Origin: Clostridia bacterium
GTDB lineage: Bacteria; Bacillota; Clostridia; Oscillospirales; CAG-272
Length of the DNA stretch: 64,000 bases
NCBI GenBank assembly: GCA_017451485.1
Contig: JAFTOG010000012.1
Coordinates: 1-64,000, forward strand
Direction of reading: 5' to 3'
A program made the translations under genes and the position numbers. How positions within the stretch are numbered: position 1 is the first letter of the stretch; every line of letters begins with the position of its first letter. The notes beneath the pieces were generated by a model. It ran no database searches. It was not told where the DNA came from and saw only the letters and a list, made by a program, of their open reading frames with translations. Positions 17,906 to 25,169 of this stretch are shown one piece after another.

Positions 17906-19177
17906 ATGATAATTTCAACAACTGAAAAGAACAAATGGCAAAAGGGCAAAACAACATCAAAGGAAGGTATTAAAATATCCTTTGGAGATGAAAAACAGAA
18001 TATCCGTGGCTTCGGTACTTGCTTTAGTGAGCTTGGTGCCATTGCACTAAATAAGCTTTCTACTAAAGAGAAAAATGAGCTCCTTGATGAACTCTTTACA
18101 GAAGAAGGTGCAAACTTTAATTATTGCAGAACACCAATAGGAGCAAGTGATTTTGCGACTGATTTCTATTCCTATAATGAAACAGACGGCGACTATGAGA
18201 TGAAAAATTTTTCAGTTGAAAGAGATGAAAAATATCTTCTTCCTCTGATTAGGGAGGCTCTATACCGTCAGAAGGATATGCAGATGTTTGCATCTCCTTG
18301 GTGTCCTCCTCTTTGGCTTAAAACCATTAAGGTCTACAGCAATGGTATATTTAATGCTACCCCGGAGAATTTCAAGGCATATGCGTTGTATTTCAAAAAA
18401 TATGTGGAGGCATATCACAGCAAGGGTGTTCCGATTATACATATTCATCCTCAGAATGAGCCTTGCAGTAATCAGGTATTTCCATCCTGTGTATGGAGTG
18501 GAGAAATGCTCACACGCTTTATCGGAGACTATCTTGGTGAGGCTCTGAAGGGCACAGGAGTAGATATATTCTACGGAACGGTAAACGGCCCTGAAGGAGA
18601 CGAAAGATGGACTAAAACAAGATATCATCAGTATCTTGGATATGCAATGCAGGATGAAAAGGCAAGAAAGTATATAAAGGGTGTAGGCTATCAGTGGGCA
18701 GGTAAAATGGCTCTCGGTGCAACACATGATGATTATCCTGAGCTTGAGCTTATACAGACAGAGTCCGAGTGTGGTAGAGGAGATAACTCATGGGCACAGA
18801 TGATGTATATTTTTGAGATGATGCGTATGTATATAAGAGAAGGTGCTTCCGCTTATGTATATTGGAATATTGCCCTTGAGGGAGATGGCTCAAGCACTTG
18901 GGGCTGGAAACAGAACTCTCTTATTCATGTACAGGGAAATAAAGCAACGCTGACACCCGAATTTTATCTTATGAAGCATGTTTCTCACTTTGTAAAAAGA
19001 GGAGCAAGATTTGTTGAATCCAAGGGAGAATTTTCATCAAATACCTTAGCATTTGTTAATCCCGATGGTGGAAGAGTATTATTTGTTGCTAACCCCTATG
19101 AAACAGAGAAGATTGTAACTGTTGAAGAAAAATCTTATGCATTACCCCCAAGATCTCTTAACACAATAACATTATAA
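17906..19177 (+). CDS. Glycoside hydrolase family 30 (glucosylceramidase-like), cytoplasmic
   Basis: A 423-aa retaining glycosidase of clan A. The (beta/alpha)8 barrel begins IRGFGTCFSELGA. HPQNEP contains the acid/base Glu185, and LIQTESECG contains the nucleophile Glu286. A small C-terminal beta domain (VLFVANPYETEKIVTVE...) matches the side domain of GH30. No signal peptide, so it acts on imported oligosaccharides or glycosides. GH30 members cleave beta-glucosides, beta-xylosides, beta-fucosides or beta-1,6-glucans; the substrate cannot be told here. It is monocistronic with strong AAAGGAG and its own promoter. Confidence 0.9.
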   Translation: MIISTTEKNKWQKGKTTSKEGIKISFGDEKQNIRGFGTCFSELGAIALNKLSTKEKNELLDELFTEEGANFNYCRTPIGASDFATDFYSYNETDGDYEMKNFSVERDEKYLLPLIREALYRQKDMQMFASPWCPPLWLKTIKVYSNGIFNATPENFKAYALYFKKYVEAYHSKGVPIIHIHPQNEPCSNQVFPSCVWSGEMLTRFIGDYLGEALKGTGVDIFYGTVNGPEGDERWTKTRYHQYLGYAMQDEKARKYIKGVGYQWAGKMALGATHDDYPELELIQTESECGRGDNSWAQMMYIFEMMRMYIREGASAYVYWNIALEGDGSSTWGWKQNSLIHVQGNKATLTPEFYLMKHVSHFVKRGARFVESKGEFSSNTLAFVNPDGGRVLFVANPYETEKIVTVEEKSYALPPRSLNTITL

Positions 19178-19214
19178 AAGCAAGAACCGTCTTGATAAGA
19201 CGGTTCTTTTGCTT
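19177..19214. terminator. Terminator shared by GH30 and glnA
   Basis: 12-bp stem AAGAACCGTCTT / AAGACGGTTCTT with GAT loop, flanked by an outer AAGC/GCTT pair. It has T tracts on both sides, so it can act in both directions. Confidence 0.85.
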
Positions 19215-19256
19215 ATTTCGGTATATTAATGTAGATAATTTATTGCAAAAGCAAAA

Positions 19257-20681
19257 TTAAAGATTATAGTATCTGTCAAATTCAGCAGGGTGGGGAATCT
19301 TAGAAAGCTCACTGCATTCAGCACGCTTGGATTTAATAAAGTTCTTGAGGAGCTCCTCGGGGAATACTCCACCTGCAGTGAGGTAATCGTGGTCAGCCTC
19401 AAGAGCATCAAGAGCTTCGGGAAGAGAGGTGGGAAGCTGTGTGAGCTTTGCCTTCTCCTCATCACTCAAATGAAAGAGATTCATATCATAGGGTCCCCAA
19501 CCATTGGCATGAGGATCTATTTTATTCTTAACACCGTCAAGACCTGCCATAAGAATTGCTGCATAGCAGAAATAGGGATTACATGTAGCGTCGGGGTTGC
19601 GAAGCTCGAAGCGACGCTTATCAGGACTCTTTGCATATGCAGGGATACGGATAACCGCACTACGGTTGGATGTAGCATAACCAACGGTAACAGGAGCCTC
19701 GAAGCCGGGAACAAGACGCTTAAAGGAGTTGGTACTCGGGTTGGTAATAGCACAAAGAGAAGCAATATGCTTAAGAAGACCACCCATAAAGTAGTGTGCC
19801 GTTTCGCTTAAATGTGCATATCCGTTCTCATCTGAGAATACGGGCTTGCCATCCTTGAGAAGGAGCATATGGACATGCATTCCGCTTCCTGCCTCGCCAT
19901 AAATAGGCTTAGGCATAAATGTAGCGGTTTTTCCATATTTAAGTGCAGTGTTGTGGATAATATATTTAATCATCATAGTTGCATCTGCCATAGTGGACAT
20001 TTTACCAAGCTGAGGCTCAATTTCAAACTGACCGGATGCCGCAACCTCGGGGTGGTGGTAATTTATTTCAATACCCATATCCTTCATGAGCAGACACATT
20101 TCACTTCTTGCCTCATATGCCTTATCAAAGGGCTTTGCAATATGGTAAGCTTTCTGCTTAGGTACAACACAACCAAATCCTTCTGTAGCACTGTTCCAAT
20201 AGGATTGCTGTGTATCGAGGGAAACTCCGATGCTGTTAGGCTGAACCTCCCAGCCAACATTATCGAAGAGATAAAATTCAAACTCGGGGAGAATGAGCAT
20301 TGTATCAGCCACACCACAGTCCTGCATATATTTTTCAGCTGCAAGAACAATATTACGGGGATACTGTGCAAGAGGCTTGTTTTCAGGACTTGCTATAACC
20401 ATAGCATTACCCGTCATAGAAAGAGTAGGAATATCACAGAAGGGGTCAATAACCGCTGTATCAAGGTCGGGTATAAACACCATATCACTCTTTTCAACTA
20501 CTGCGTAGCCGTAATTAGAGGCATCAAATCCGATTCCACTCTTAACAGTGTCCTCAGAAAAGTTTACGGCAGGGATGGTAACATGTCTGAATTGACCGTT
20601 GATATCAACCATTTTGAAGTCAACCATTTTGATTCCGTTTTCTTTAATAAGTGTCAGGATTTCCTCTACATTTTTTGCCAT
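19257..20681 (-). CDS. glnA: Type I glutamine synthetase
   Basis: The 474-aa product makes glutamine from glutamate, ammonia and ATP. Seen motifs: LPEFEFYLFD (metal/Glu binding), GSGMHVHM, NSFKRLVPGFEAPV and the ATP/Glu-binding RSAVIRIP...RRFELRNPDATCNPY. The C-terminal region aligns with the GSI-beta adenylylation loop, but NLF (Phe403) replaces the NLY that carries the modified Tyr, so adenylylation is not expected. The TTG at 20696 is an upstream in-frame alternative; GGAGG spacing fixes ATG 20681. No glnR or PII gene is adjacent. It has its own TTGACG-N17-TATAAT promoter, divergent from the cyclase gene. Confidence 0.95.
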   Translation of the reverse strand: MAKNVEEILTLIKENGIKMVDFKMVDINGQFRHVTIPAVNFSEDTVKSGIGFDASNYGYAVVEKSDMVFIPDLDTAVIDPFCDIPTLSMTGNAMVIASPENKPLAQYPRNIVLAAEKYMQDCGVADTMLILPEFEFYLFDNVGWEVQPNSIGVSLDTQQSYWNSATEGFGCVVPKQKAYHIAKPFDKAYEARSEMCLLMKDMGIEINYHHPEVAASGQFEIEPQLGKMSTMADATMMIKYIIHNTALKYGKTATFMPKPIYGEAGSGMHVHMLLLKDGKPVFSDENGYAHLSETAHYFMGGLLKHIASLCAITNPSTNSFKRLVPGFEAPVTVGYATSNRSAVIRIPAYAKSPDKRRFELRNPDATCNPYFCYAAILMAGLDGVKNKIDPHANGWGPYDMNLFHLSDEEKAKLTQLPTSLPEALDALEADHDYLTAGGVFPEELLKNFIKSKRAECSELSKIPHPAEFDRYYNL

Positions 20682-20712
20682 ATAGCATTCCTCCAAAAAA
20701 TTTTATATAATA

Positions 20713-20741
20713 ATTATAACAAAATTTTCTTTTTTCGTCAA
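20713..20741 (-). promoter_or_regulatory. glnA promoter, extended -10
   Basis: On the minus strand TTGACG (20741-20736), 17-bp spacer, TGTTATAAT with TATAAT at 20718-20713. Confidence 0.87.
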
Positions 20742-20790
20742 TACTTGACAGACAATTATTATCTTTATGAGGCATTAAAACAACTTATAA

Positions 20791-20819
20791 TTGATTTGAA
20801 AAGAAAAATATGTTAGAAT
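20791..20819 (+). promoter_or_regulatory. Promoter of the cyclase-family gene
   Basis: TTGATT (20791-20796), 17-bp spacer, TGTTAGAAT with TAGAAT at 20814-20819. Confidence 0.8.
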
Positions 20820-20844
20820 AATAAAAAAGTCATATGGAGGAGAA

Positions 20845-21450
20845 ATGAAGATATACGATATTTCGCAAGAGGTATTCTCCTGTAGGGTATATCCCGGTGA
20901 TCCAAAGCCTACTATAAATAAGGTCTTGTCCATGGAAAACGGAGATGTATGTAACCTTACCGAATTTTCTATGTGTGCACATAACGGTACTCATGTTGAT
21001 GCACCGTATCATTTTGTAAATAAAGGAAAAACCGTTGATATGCTTGATTTGAACAAGCTTGTAGGTTATGTATATGTTGTAGCTTTTGACGGTGAAATTA
21101 CCGGATCTAATGCTGAATATATTATAAATAGAGCAAAATGTGTCCATAATGATGCGTGGCATAGAATACTAATAAAGGGAAAAGGTGTGGTAAGCGAGGA
21201 GGCTGCAATTATATTCGCAGAGCAGGGCATATATCTGATAGGCAGCGAGTCGCAGACGGTAGGACCGGAGGATGCTCCCGCTATGGTACACAACATTCTT
21301 TTAAGTAATGATATAGTGCTTCTTGAGGGCATATGCTTAGAAAAAGTAAAAGAAGGAGTATATATTCTTTCCTCGGCACCGCTTAATCTTGCGGGATGCG
21401 ATGGTTCTCCCTGTCGGGCAATACTCATAGATATGGAGCACGATTTATAA
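20845..21450 (+). CDS. Cyclase/kynurenine formamidase-like metal-dependent hydrolase
   Basis: A 201-aa protein of the cyclase superfamily (PF04199 type). The metal-binding motif HNGTHVDAPYHF gives ligands H46, H50 and D52 with H56. Relatives include arylformamidase (KynB) and isatin hydrolase, so amide or lactone hydrolysis is likely. No tryptophan-degradation genes are nearby, and the true substrate is unknown. GGAGGAG precedes the ATG. The nitroreductase gene follows after 53 bp and may be cotranscribed. Confidence 0.85.
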   Translation: MKIYDISQEVFSCRVYPGDPKPTINKVLSMENGDVCNLTEFSMCAHNGTHVDAPYHFVNKGKTVDMLDLNKLVGYVYVVAFDGEITGSNAEYIINRAKCVHNDAWHRILIKGKGVVSEEAAIIFAEQGIYLIGSESQTVGPEDAPAMVHNILLSNDIVLLEGICLEKVKEGVYILSSAPLNLAGCDGSPCRAILIDMEHDL

Positions 21451-21503
21451 AAACCGACAAATTGTATTTAATTAATGTGTATAAATATAGATAGGAGATA
21501 AAT

Positions 21504-22034
21504 ATGAATTTTACCGAAATAGCAGAAGCACGGCAATCATGCCGTAATTATAATCCGGACCGTACCGTGGAGACGGAAAAGCTTGAAAAAATATTTGCCT
21601 CTGCACGACTTGCCCCCTCTGCGTGTAACGGTCAGCCCTATCATATAACTCTGTGTATAGGGGAAACAGCGAAAAGGGTAGCTAAGGCAGTACAGGGTAT
21701 GGGAATGAATAAGTTTACAAATGATGCCCCTGTAATGCTTGTAATATCAGAAAAGCCTTATGTTGCATCGGCAGCACTTGGTGCAAAGGTTAAGAAAAAC
21801 GATTACCGTTCGATTGATATCGGTATTCTATCTGCATATATTACAGCTGAGGCTACTGCTCAAGGGCTTGGCACCTGTATTCTCGGATGGTTGGATGATG
21901 GGGAAATACGAGAGATTTGTGATTTAGAGGGAACTGTTCGCTTAGTTATTTCTATGGGTTATCCAAGGGATGATGATAAGCTTCGGGAAAAGAAACGGAA
22001 AAGTATAGATAAGCTTATCAAAATAATGAATTAA
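21504..22034 (+). CDS. Nitroreductase family flavoprotein
   Basis: A 176-aa NfsA/NfnB-fold protein: FTEIAEARQSCRNYNPDR start (FMN-binding Arg-Ser/Cys-x-Arg), LAPSACNGQPYHI, DIGILSAYITAEATAQGLGTCILGW and the SMGYPRDD end. Members reduce nitro groups, quinones or flavins with NAD(P)H; the natural substrate is not apparent. Length is short but typical of the compact Clostridial type. An ATAGGAG site precedes it and a strong terminator lies about 120 bp downstream. Confidence 0.9.
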   Translation: MNFTEIAEARQSCRNYNPDRTVETEKLEKIFASARLAPSACNGQPYHITLCIGETAKRVAKAVQGMGMNKFTNDAPVMLVISEKPYVASAALGAKVKKNDYRSIDIGILSAYITAEATAQGLGTCILGWLDDGEIREICDLEGTVRLVISMGYPRDDDKLREKKRKSIDKLIKIMN

Positions 22035-22152
22035 TTTTATCAGCCTTAATGAAGGTTATCATTGTTGCAAAAAAATGAGTAAATATTTTTGTAATATTTC
22101 TTCTTTCATCATTGGTATAATTGCTGGATTTTTGTCCTTTTTAGCCATGATT

Positions 22153-22197
22153 AAAACCTCCTATGGTTCTATTATACTATAGGAGGTTTTTGTTTTA
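22153..22197. terminator. Terminator between the nitroreductase gene and the DUF6512-like gene
   Basis: 12-bp stem AAAACCTCCTAT / ATAGGAGGTTTT with a 14-nt loop and T-rich flanks on the plus strand. Convergent genes on both sides could share it. Confidence 0.85.
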
Positions 22198-22223
22198 TTT
22201 TTTTCAATTAATTGGGGCTCATT

Positions 22224-22763
22224 TCACAGGAGTGTCGTTTGTTGTATACCGTATGTGCCTGTTAATGGGTCCTTGAAAATTCCTATTTCCGGTGTGGCAA
22301 AGGTGAAAACAATGAATAAAGCAGCTATAACGGAGAGTAAAGATATTGGGAGCCTTGGATCAATGCAGGTTGTTGTCCCGTTGTGAAATTGCAGTGACTC
22401 GCAAATGTATACAATCGCCGATGATATAAAGAATATTGCAATATTAAACCAATCGGGGGAAGATCCGATTACACCGTTGTATGTGTAAAAAATAACCGGT
22501 ATCAGTATAAGACCCATAAGAATTCCTTTCAGCTTAACGCACCAGAATTCTTTTCTGTCACGGAAGAAAAGGCTTTGTATGATAGCAAATGCAAACATAG
22601 GCCAGAATAGAAGCTTCATATGTTCCCATGTGGATTCATTAACTCCGGAGAATGGAGCAACCCAAATTGATTGAGTCCAATCATATAAAAAATGCAACAG
22701 CGTTCCAACAAGAGAAGTGGTAGCAAAGCCAACTAATTGCCATAAATCAATGGATCTCTTCAT
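22224..22763 (-). CDS. DUF6512-like integral membrane protein
   Basis: A 179-aa protein with about five hydrophobic segments. The first loop carries a striking conserved-looking motif, LLHFLYDW...APFSGVNESTWEHMK, that I associate with the DUF6512 family of Firmicute membrane proteins. The conserved polar residues (His, Asp, Asn-Glu, His) next to the membrane could form an active or metal site, but no activity is known. A GAGGTGAG site precedes the ATG. It ends about 27 bp from a shared terminator. Confidence 0.65.
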   Translation of the reverse strand: MKRSIDLWQLVGFATTSLVGTLLHFLYDWTQSIWVAPFSGVNESTWEHMKLLFWPMFAFAIIQSLFFRDRKEFWCVKLKGILMGLILIPVIFYTYNGVIGSSPDWFNIAIFFISSAIVYICESLQFHNGTTTCIDPRLPISLLSVIAALFIVFTFATPEIGIFKDPLTGTYGIQQTTLL

Positions 22764-22870
22764 AATCTCACCTCGTTAATACATATTAAAGTTTATTCAA
22801 AATCAGTATTTTTTATTCTTAGACTGTTTATCTTGTTCTTATTAGAGTTTTTATTATTAAGAATTAACAA

Positions 22871-22904
22871 CAAAAAGGCGACTGAATAATCAGCGCCTTT
22901 TTGC
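22871..22904 (-). terminator. Terminator of the DUF1540 gene
   Basis: Stem around AAAAGGCG..CTGA and TCAG..GCCTTTTT with one internal mismatch and T5 on the minus strand, 35 bp after the DUF1540 stop. Confidence 0.75.
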
Positions 22905-22938
22905 TCATAATGAATTATGAAAAGGAGAAAAAGAAAAT

Positions 22939-23130
22939 TTATCTCTCACAATTACCCTTGGAGCAATTGTCGAGAACGAAGGATTCGCAGTCTACACATT
23001 GGCAAACTGTAGGGTTACATTCATGTGTGCCGACATTAATCTTATCAAGAACACAGTAGTCAGAAGTTTTGTTGTGGTTGGCACAGGATTTTACAGTGCA
23101 GTGGATGCTGTGGTTAGGTTTCTTTTCCAT
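22939..23130 (-). CDS. DUF1540 small Cys-rich protein
   Basis: A 63-aa protein with eight Cys. The order IHCTVKSCANHN, YCVLDKINVG, VCQCVDCESF is the DUF1540 pattern, which probably binds a metal ion. These proteins are common in Clostridia and some are made in sporulation; function is not established. The start is chosen at 23130 because GGAGAG lies 4-5 nt upstream; an upstream ATG at 23142 is part of that site. An 18-bp perfect palindrome lies 23 bp upstream of the start (see findings). Confidence 0.8.
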   Translation of the reverse strand: MEKKPNHSIHCTVKSCANHNKTSDYCVLDKINVGTHECNPTVCQCVDCESFVLDNCSKGNCER

Positions 23131-23142
23131 AAAACTCTCCAT

Positions 23143-23449
23143 GAAAGTGTATTGAAATCATATGATTTCATATTTATTTTTACCTTAAAAAATTTTTTTA
23201 TACATTATTTATAAAATATCTGAACAAGTTGAAAATCTGTGATATAATGTATTATCTTATCAAATGAGAAAAGAAGAAATAACAATGCACTATTGTTAAA
23301 TATGGTGTTGGTAAATCTCATTTATAAAGTCATAAAGAAAGATTTTATAGATTTTTTAATTAAAAGTAAAAAACTTACTTAACCGTTTTTTAGTTTTAGC
23401 GACTATATGAACAAAGGGCCCTTAAAAATCACAGAAAGGAATGGACAGT
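23143..23449. other. Gene-free stretch with sigma-gene leader
   Basis: No credible gene. Contents: the 18-bp palindrome at 23153-23170, a promoter at 23220-23248, then a leader of about 195 nt before the sigma factor. The leader holds a possible long-range pair (AAATGAGA at about 23262 with TCTCATTT at about 23317), an 11-codon ATG frame without a ribosome site, and a 10-bp palindrome AAGGGCCCTT at about 23414. Confidence 0.5.
23220..23248 (+). promoter_or_regulatory. Candidate promoter of the first ECF-like sigma gene
   Basis: Weak -35 CTGAAC (23220-23225), 17-bp spacer, strong TGATATAAT with TATAAT at 23243-23248. Confidence 0.6.
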
Positions 23450-25012
23450 ATGGATAGAATAAAGCTTGATAAGCTCATTACCGAAAATATGAAGTCTATT
23501 TTTGGATTTGCTTTAACAAGACTTGCTAATGTACCGAAGGCAGAGGAATTATCCAGTGATATAATATATCAGATAATAAAATCCTCTTCTAATCTTAAAA
23601 ATGAAGATAGCTTTTATGCATTTATGTGGAAAATAGCTGAGAATACATATAAAACCTATCTTAGAAAATGCACTAAGCCTATTAATAATGCTGTAGAGTT
23701 TGACGAAAATACTATTGGCGAGTCTGAGTCTATTATAGATGAAATGATAAATAAGGAAGAAATCAACCTGCTAAGAAGAGAGCTTTCTTTACTTTCGAGT
23801 AATTACAGAAAAGCAACAGTTTTGTTCTATATAGAAGAATATTCCTGTTCTGAAATTGCAAAAATTCTTGACATCAGTACGGAAATGGTAAAATATTATC
23901 TGTTTCGTGCAAGAAAAATTATAAGAGAGGGAATGAAAATGGATAGATTATTTGGAGAAAAAAGCTATAATCCCGTAACATTTGAAATAGACTTTTGGGG
24001 GAATAAAGCAGGTGATGATAAGGAATACAAGGATTTCCAAAACAGAAAAATAAAAGGGAATATACTTCTTGCAGCATATTATACACCGGTTACGATTCAG
24101 GAGCTTAGCGTCGAGCTTGGAGTTGCAGTAACATACCTTGAGGATGAGATAAAGCTCCTTATAGAAAGACAGTATCTTGTGTGTAATAATGACAAATATA
24201 TAACGAATATTCCGATTTTTACCTGCGAATGTGAAGAGGCTATCCGTCAGAAGGTAAAAAAGCTCAAAAAGGAAGCCGTATGTGAGCTTATAAAGGTTGA
24301 GGATGAATTTAAGGATAAGCACGGAAACAAATTTGAAAATGAAAACCAGACAAAATGGAACAAAATATTGTTAGCGTTACATTATTCGCTTGCAAATAAT
24401 GAAAAGAAAACCGGTAAGCTGCCCGAAAAGGGACCATATTCCTTAGTAAACGGTGGAGGAGGAAAGGGAATAGTATGGGGTAGATGTATAGATAACTCTC
24501 CTAAGCAAGATTCAGACCGTATTCAGGGAATATATAACGGTTGTCCCTCAAATGATAAAAGAGGCTCGGTTATTGCAATGAATTTTTACCAGAATCTTAA
24601 CATTCAACAATTCTCGTGGAATTTTGTAGATCCAATAGTTGCAACTGCAGTTGATTGTTTTGAATACTTGCCTGAGGAGTGGAAAAAGCTTCTTAATAAT
24701 TATGGCTATGAAAAGAACGGCAAAGCAAATTTCCCCGTATATACCTATGAAGAGTATAAGGATTTGAAAACAGTTCTTGAAAAGAGCATAGATATCCTTG
24801 ATATCTTGAATGAAAAGGTCACAAAAATATCGGCAGATATAACAGCGGATTTTGCACCTGTACACATTAAGGAATATGCTGAATATGTGGGTGCTTTTAT
24901 ACACAGCCTTGATATCGCACAGGATGTAGTAACTGAGCTTTATGAGCAGAAATACTTAATGCCCTTAGAAGGTGATTTTAAGCCTGCTATGTGTGTTATT
25001 AAATCCAAATAA
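23450..25012 (+). CDS. ECF-like sigma factor with large C-terminal extension (copy 1)
   Basis: A 520-aa protein. Residues about 5-70 form sigma region 2 (SIFGFALTRLANVPKAEELSSDIIYQII), about 110-165 region 4 (LSSNYRKATVLFYIEEYSCSEIAKILDIS...VKYYLFRARK). Then comes a winged-helix-like segment (about 200-250: LLAAYYTPVTIQELSVELGV...YLEDEIKLLIERQYLV), and a 270-residue C-terminal domain of unknown type. ECF sigma factors are usually under 200 aa. No anti-sigma factor gene is adjacent, so the C-terminal part may regulate the sigma activity itself. Start 23450 has AAAGGA at 9 nt; an ATG at 23441 touches that site. The next gene is a homologue with the same layout. Confidence 0.8.
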   Translation: MDRIKLDKLITENMKSIFGFALTRLANVPKAEELSSDIIYQIIKSSSNLKNEDSFYAFMWKIAENTYKTYLRKCTKPINNAVEFDENTIGESESIIDEMINKEEINLLRRELSLLSSNYRKATVLFYIEEYSCSEIAKILDISTEMVKYYLFRARKIIREGMKMDRLFGEKSYNPVTFEIDFWGNKAGDDKEYKDFQNRKIKGNILLAAYYTPVTIQELSVELGVAVTYLEDEIKLLIERQYLVCNNDKYITNIPIFTCECEEAIRQKVKKLKKEAVCELIKVEDEFKDKHGNKFENENQTKWNKILLALHYSLANNEKKTGKLPEKGPYSLVNGGGGKGIVWGRCIDNSPKQDSDRIQGIYNGCPSNDKRGSVIAMNFYQNLNIQQFSWNFVDPIVATAVDCFEYLPEEWKKLLNNYGYEKNGKANFPVYTYEEYKDLKTVLEKSIDILDILNEKVTKISADITADFAPVHIKEYAEYVGAFIHSLDIAQDVVTELYEQKYLMPLEGDFKPAMCVIKSK

Positions 25013-25014
25013 CA

Positions 25015-25048
25015 TAAAAAGAACGCCATTTGCTTGGCGTTCTTTTTA
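25015..25048 (+). terminator. Terminator of sigma gene copy 1
   Basis: 13-bp stem AAAAAGAACGCCA / TGGCGTTCTTTTT, 6-nt loop. Confidence 0.9.
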
Positions 25049-25077
25049 TGTTTGTAGTACAATAAATAGTAAAAATA

Positions 25078-25127
25078 TGCTACAATTAAAAAAACTTTGG
25101 ATTTCTTGTGAATCAAATCCAATTTTT
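25078..25127 (+). promoter_or_regulatory. Extended -10 and attenuator-like hairpin ahead of sigma copy 2
   Basis: TGCTACAAT (25078-25086) without a convincing -35 is followed by an 8-bp stem TTGGATTT (25097-25104) / AAATCCAA (25115-25122) and T5 (25123-25127). A promoter followed by a terminator-like hairpin before the gene suggests premature termination control. Confidence 0.5.
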
Positions 25128-25169
25128 ACGACTTATTGGTTGAAAGCTTTCAAAAATGAGGTCTAAAAA

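Noticed and set aside
19869-20816. A 315-codon open frame on the plus strand opposite glnA
   Set aside because: It lies almost entirely antisense to a fully conserved glutamine synthetase, has Cys/His/Phe-rich shadow composition and no ribosome site.
23264-23299. 11-codon leader frame (MRKEEITMHYC) ahead of sigma copy 1
   Set aside because: No ribosome site and no run of a single amino acid that would suggest attenuation.
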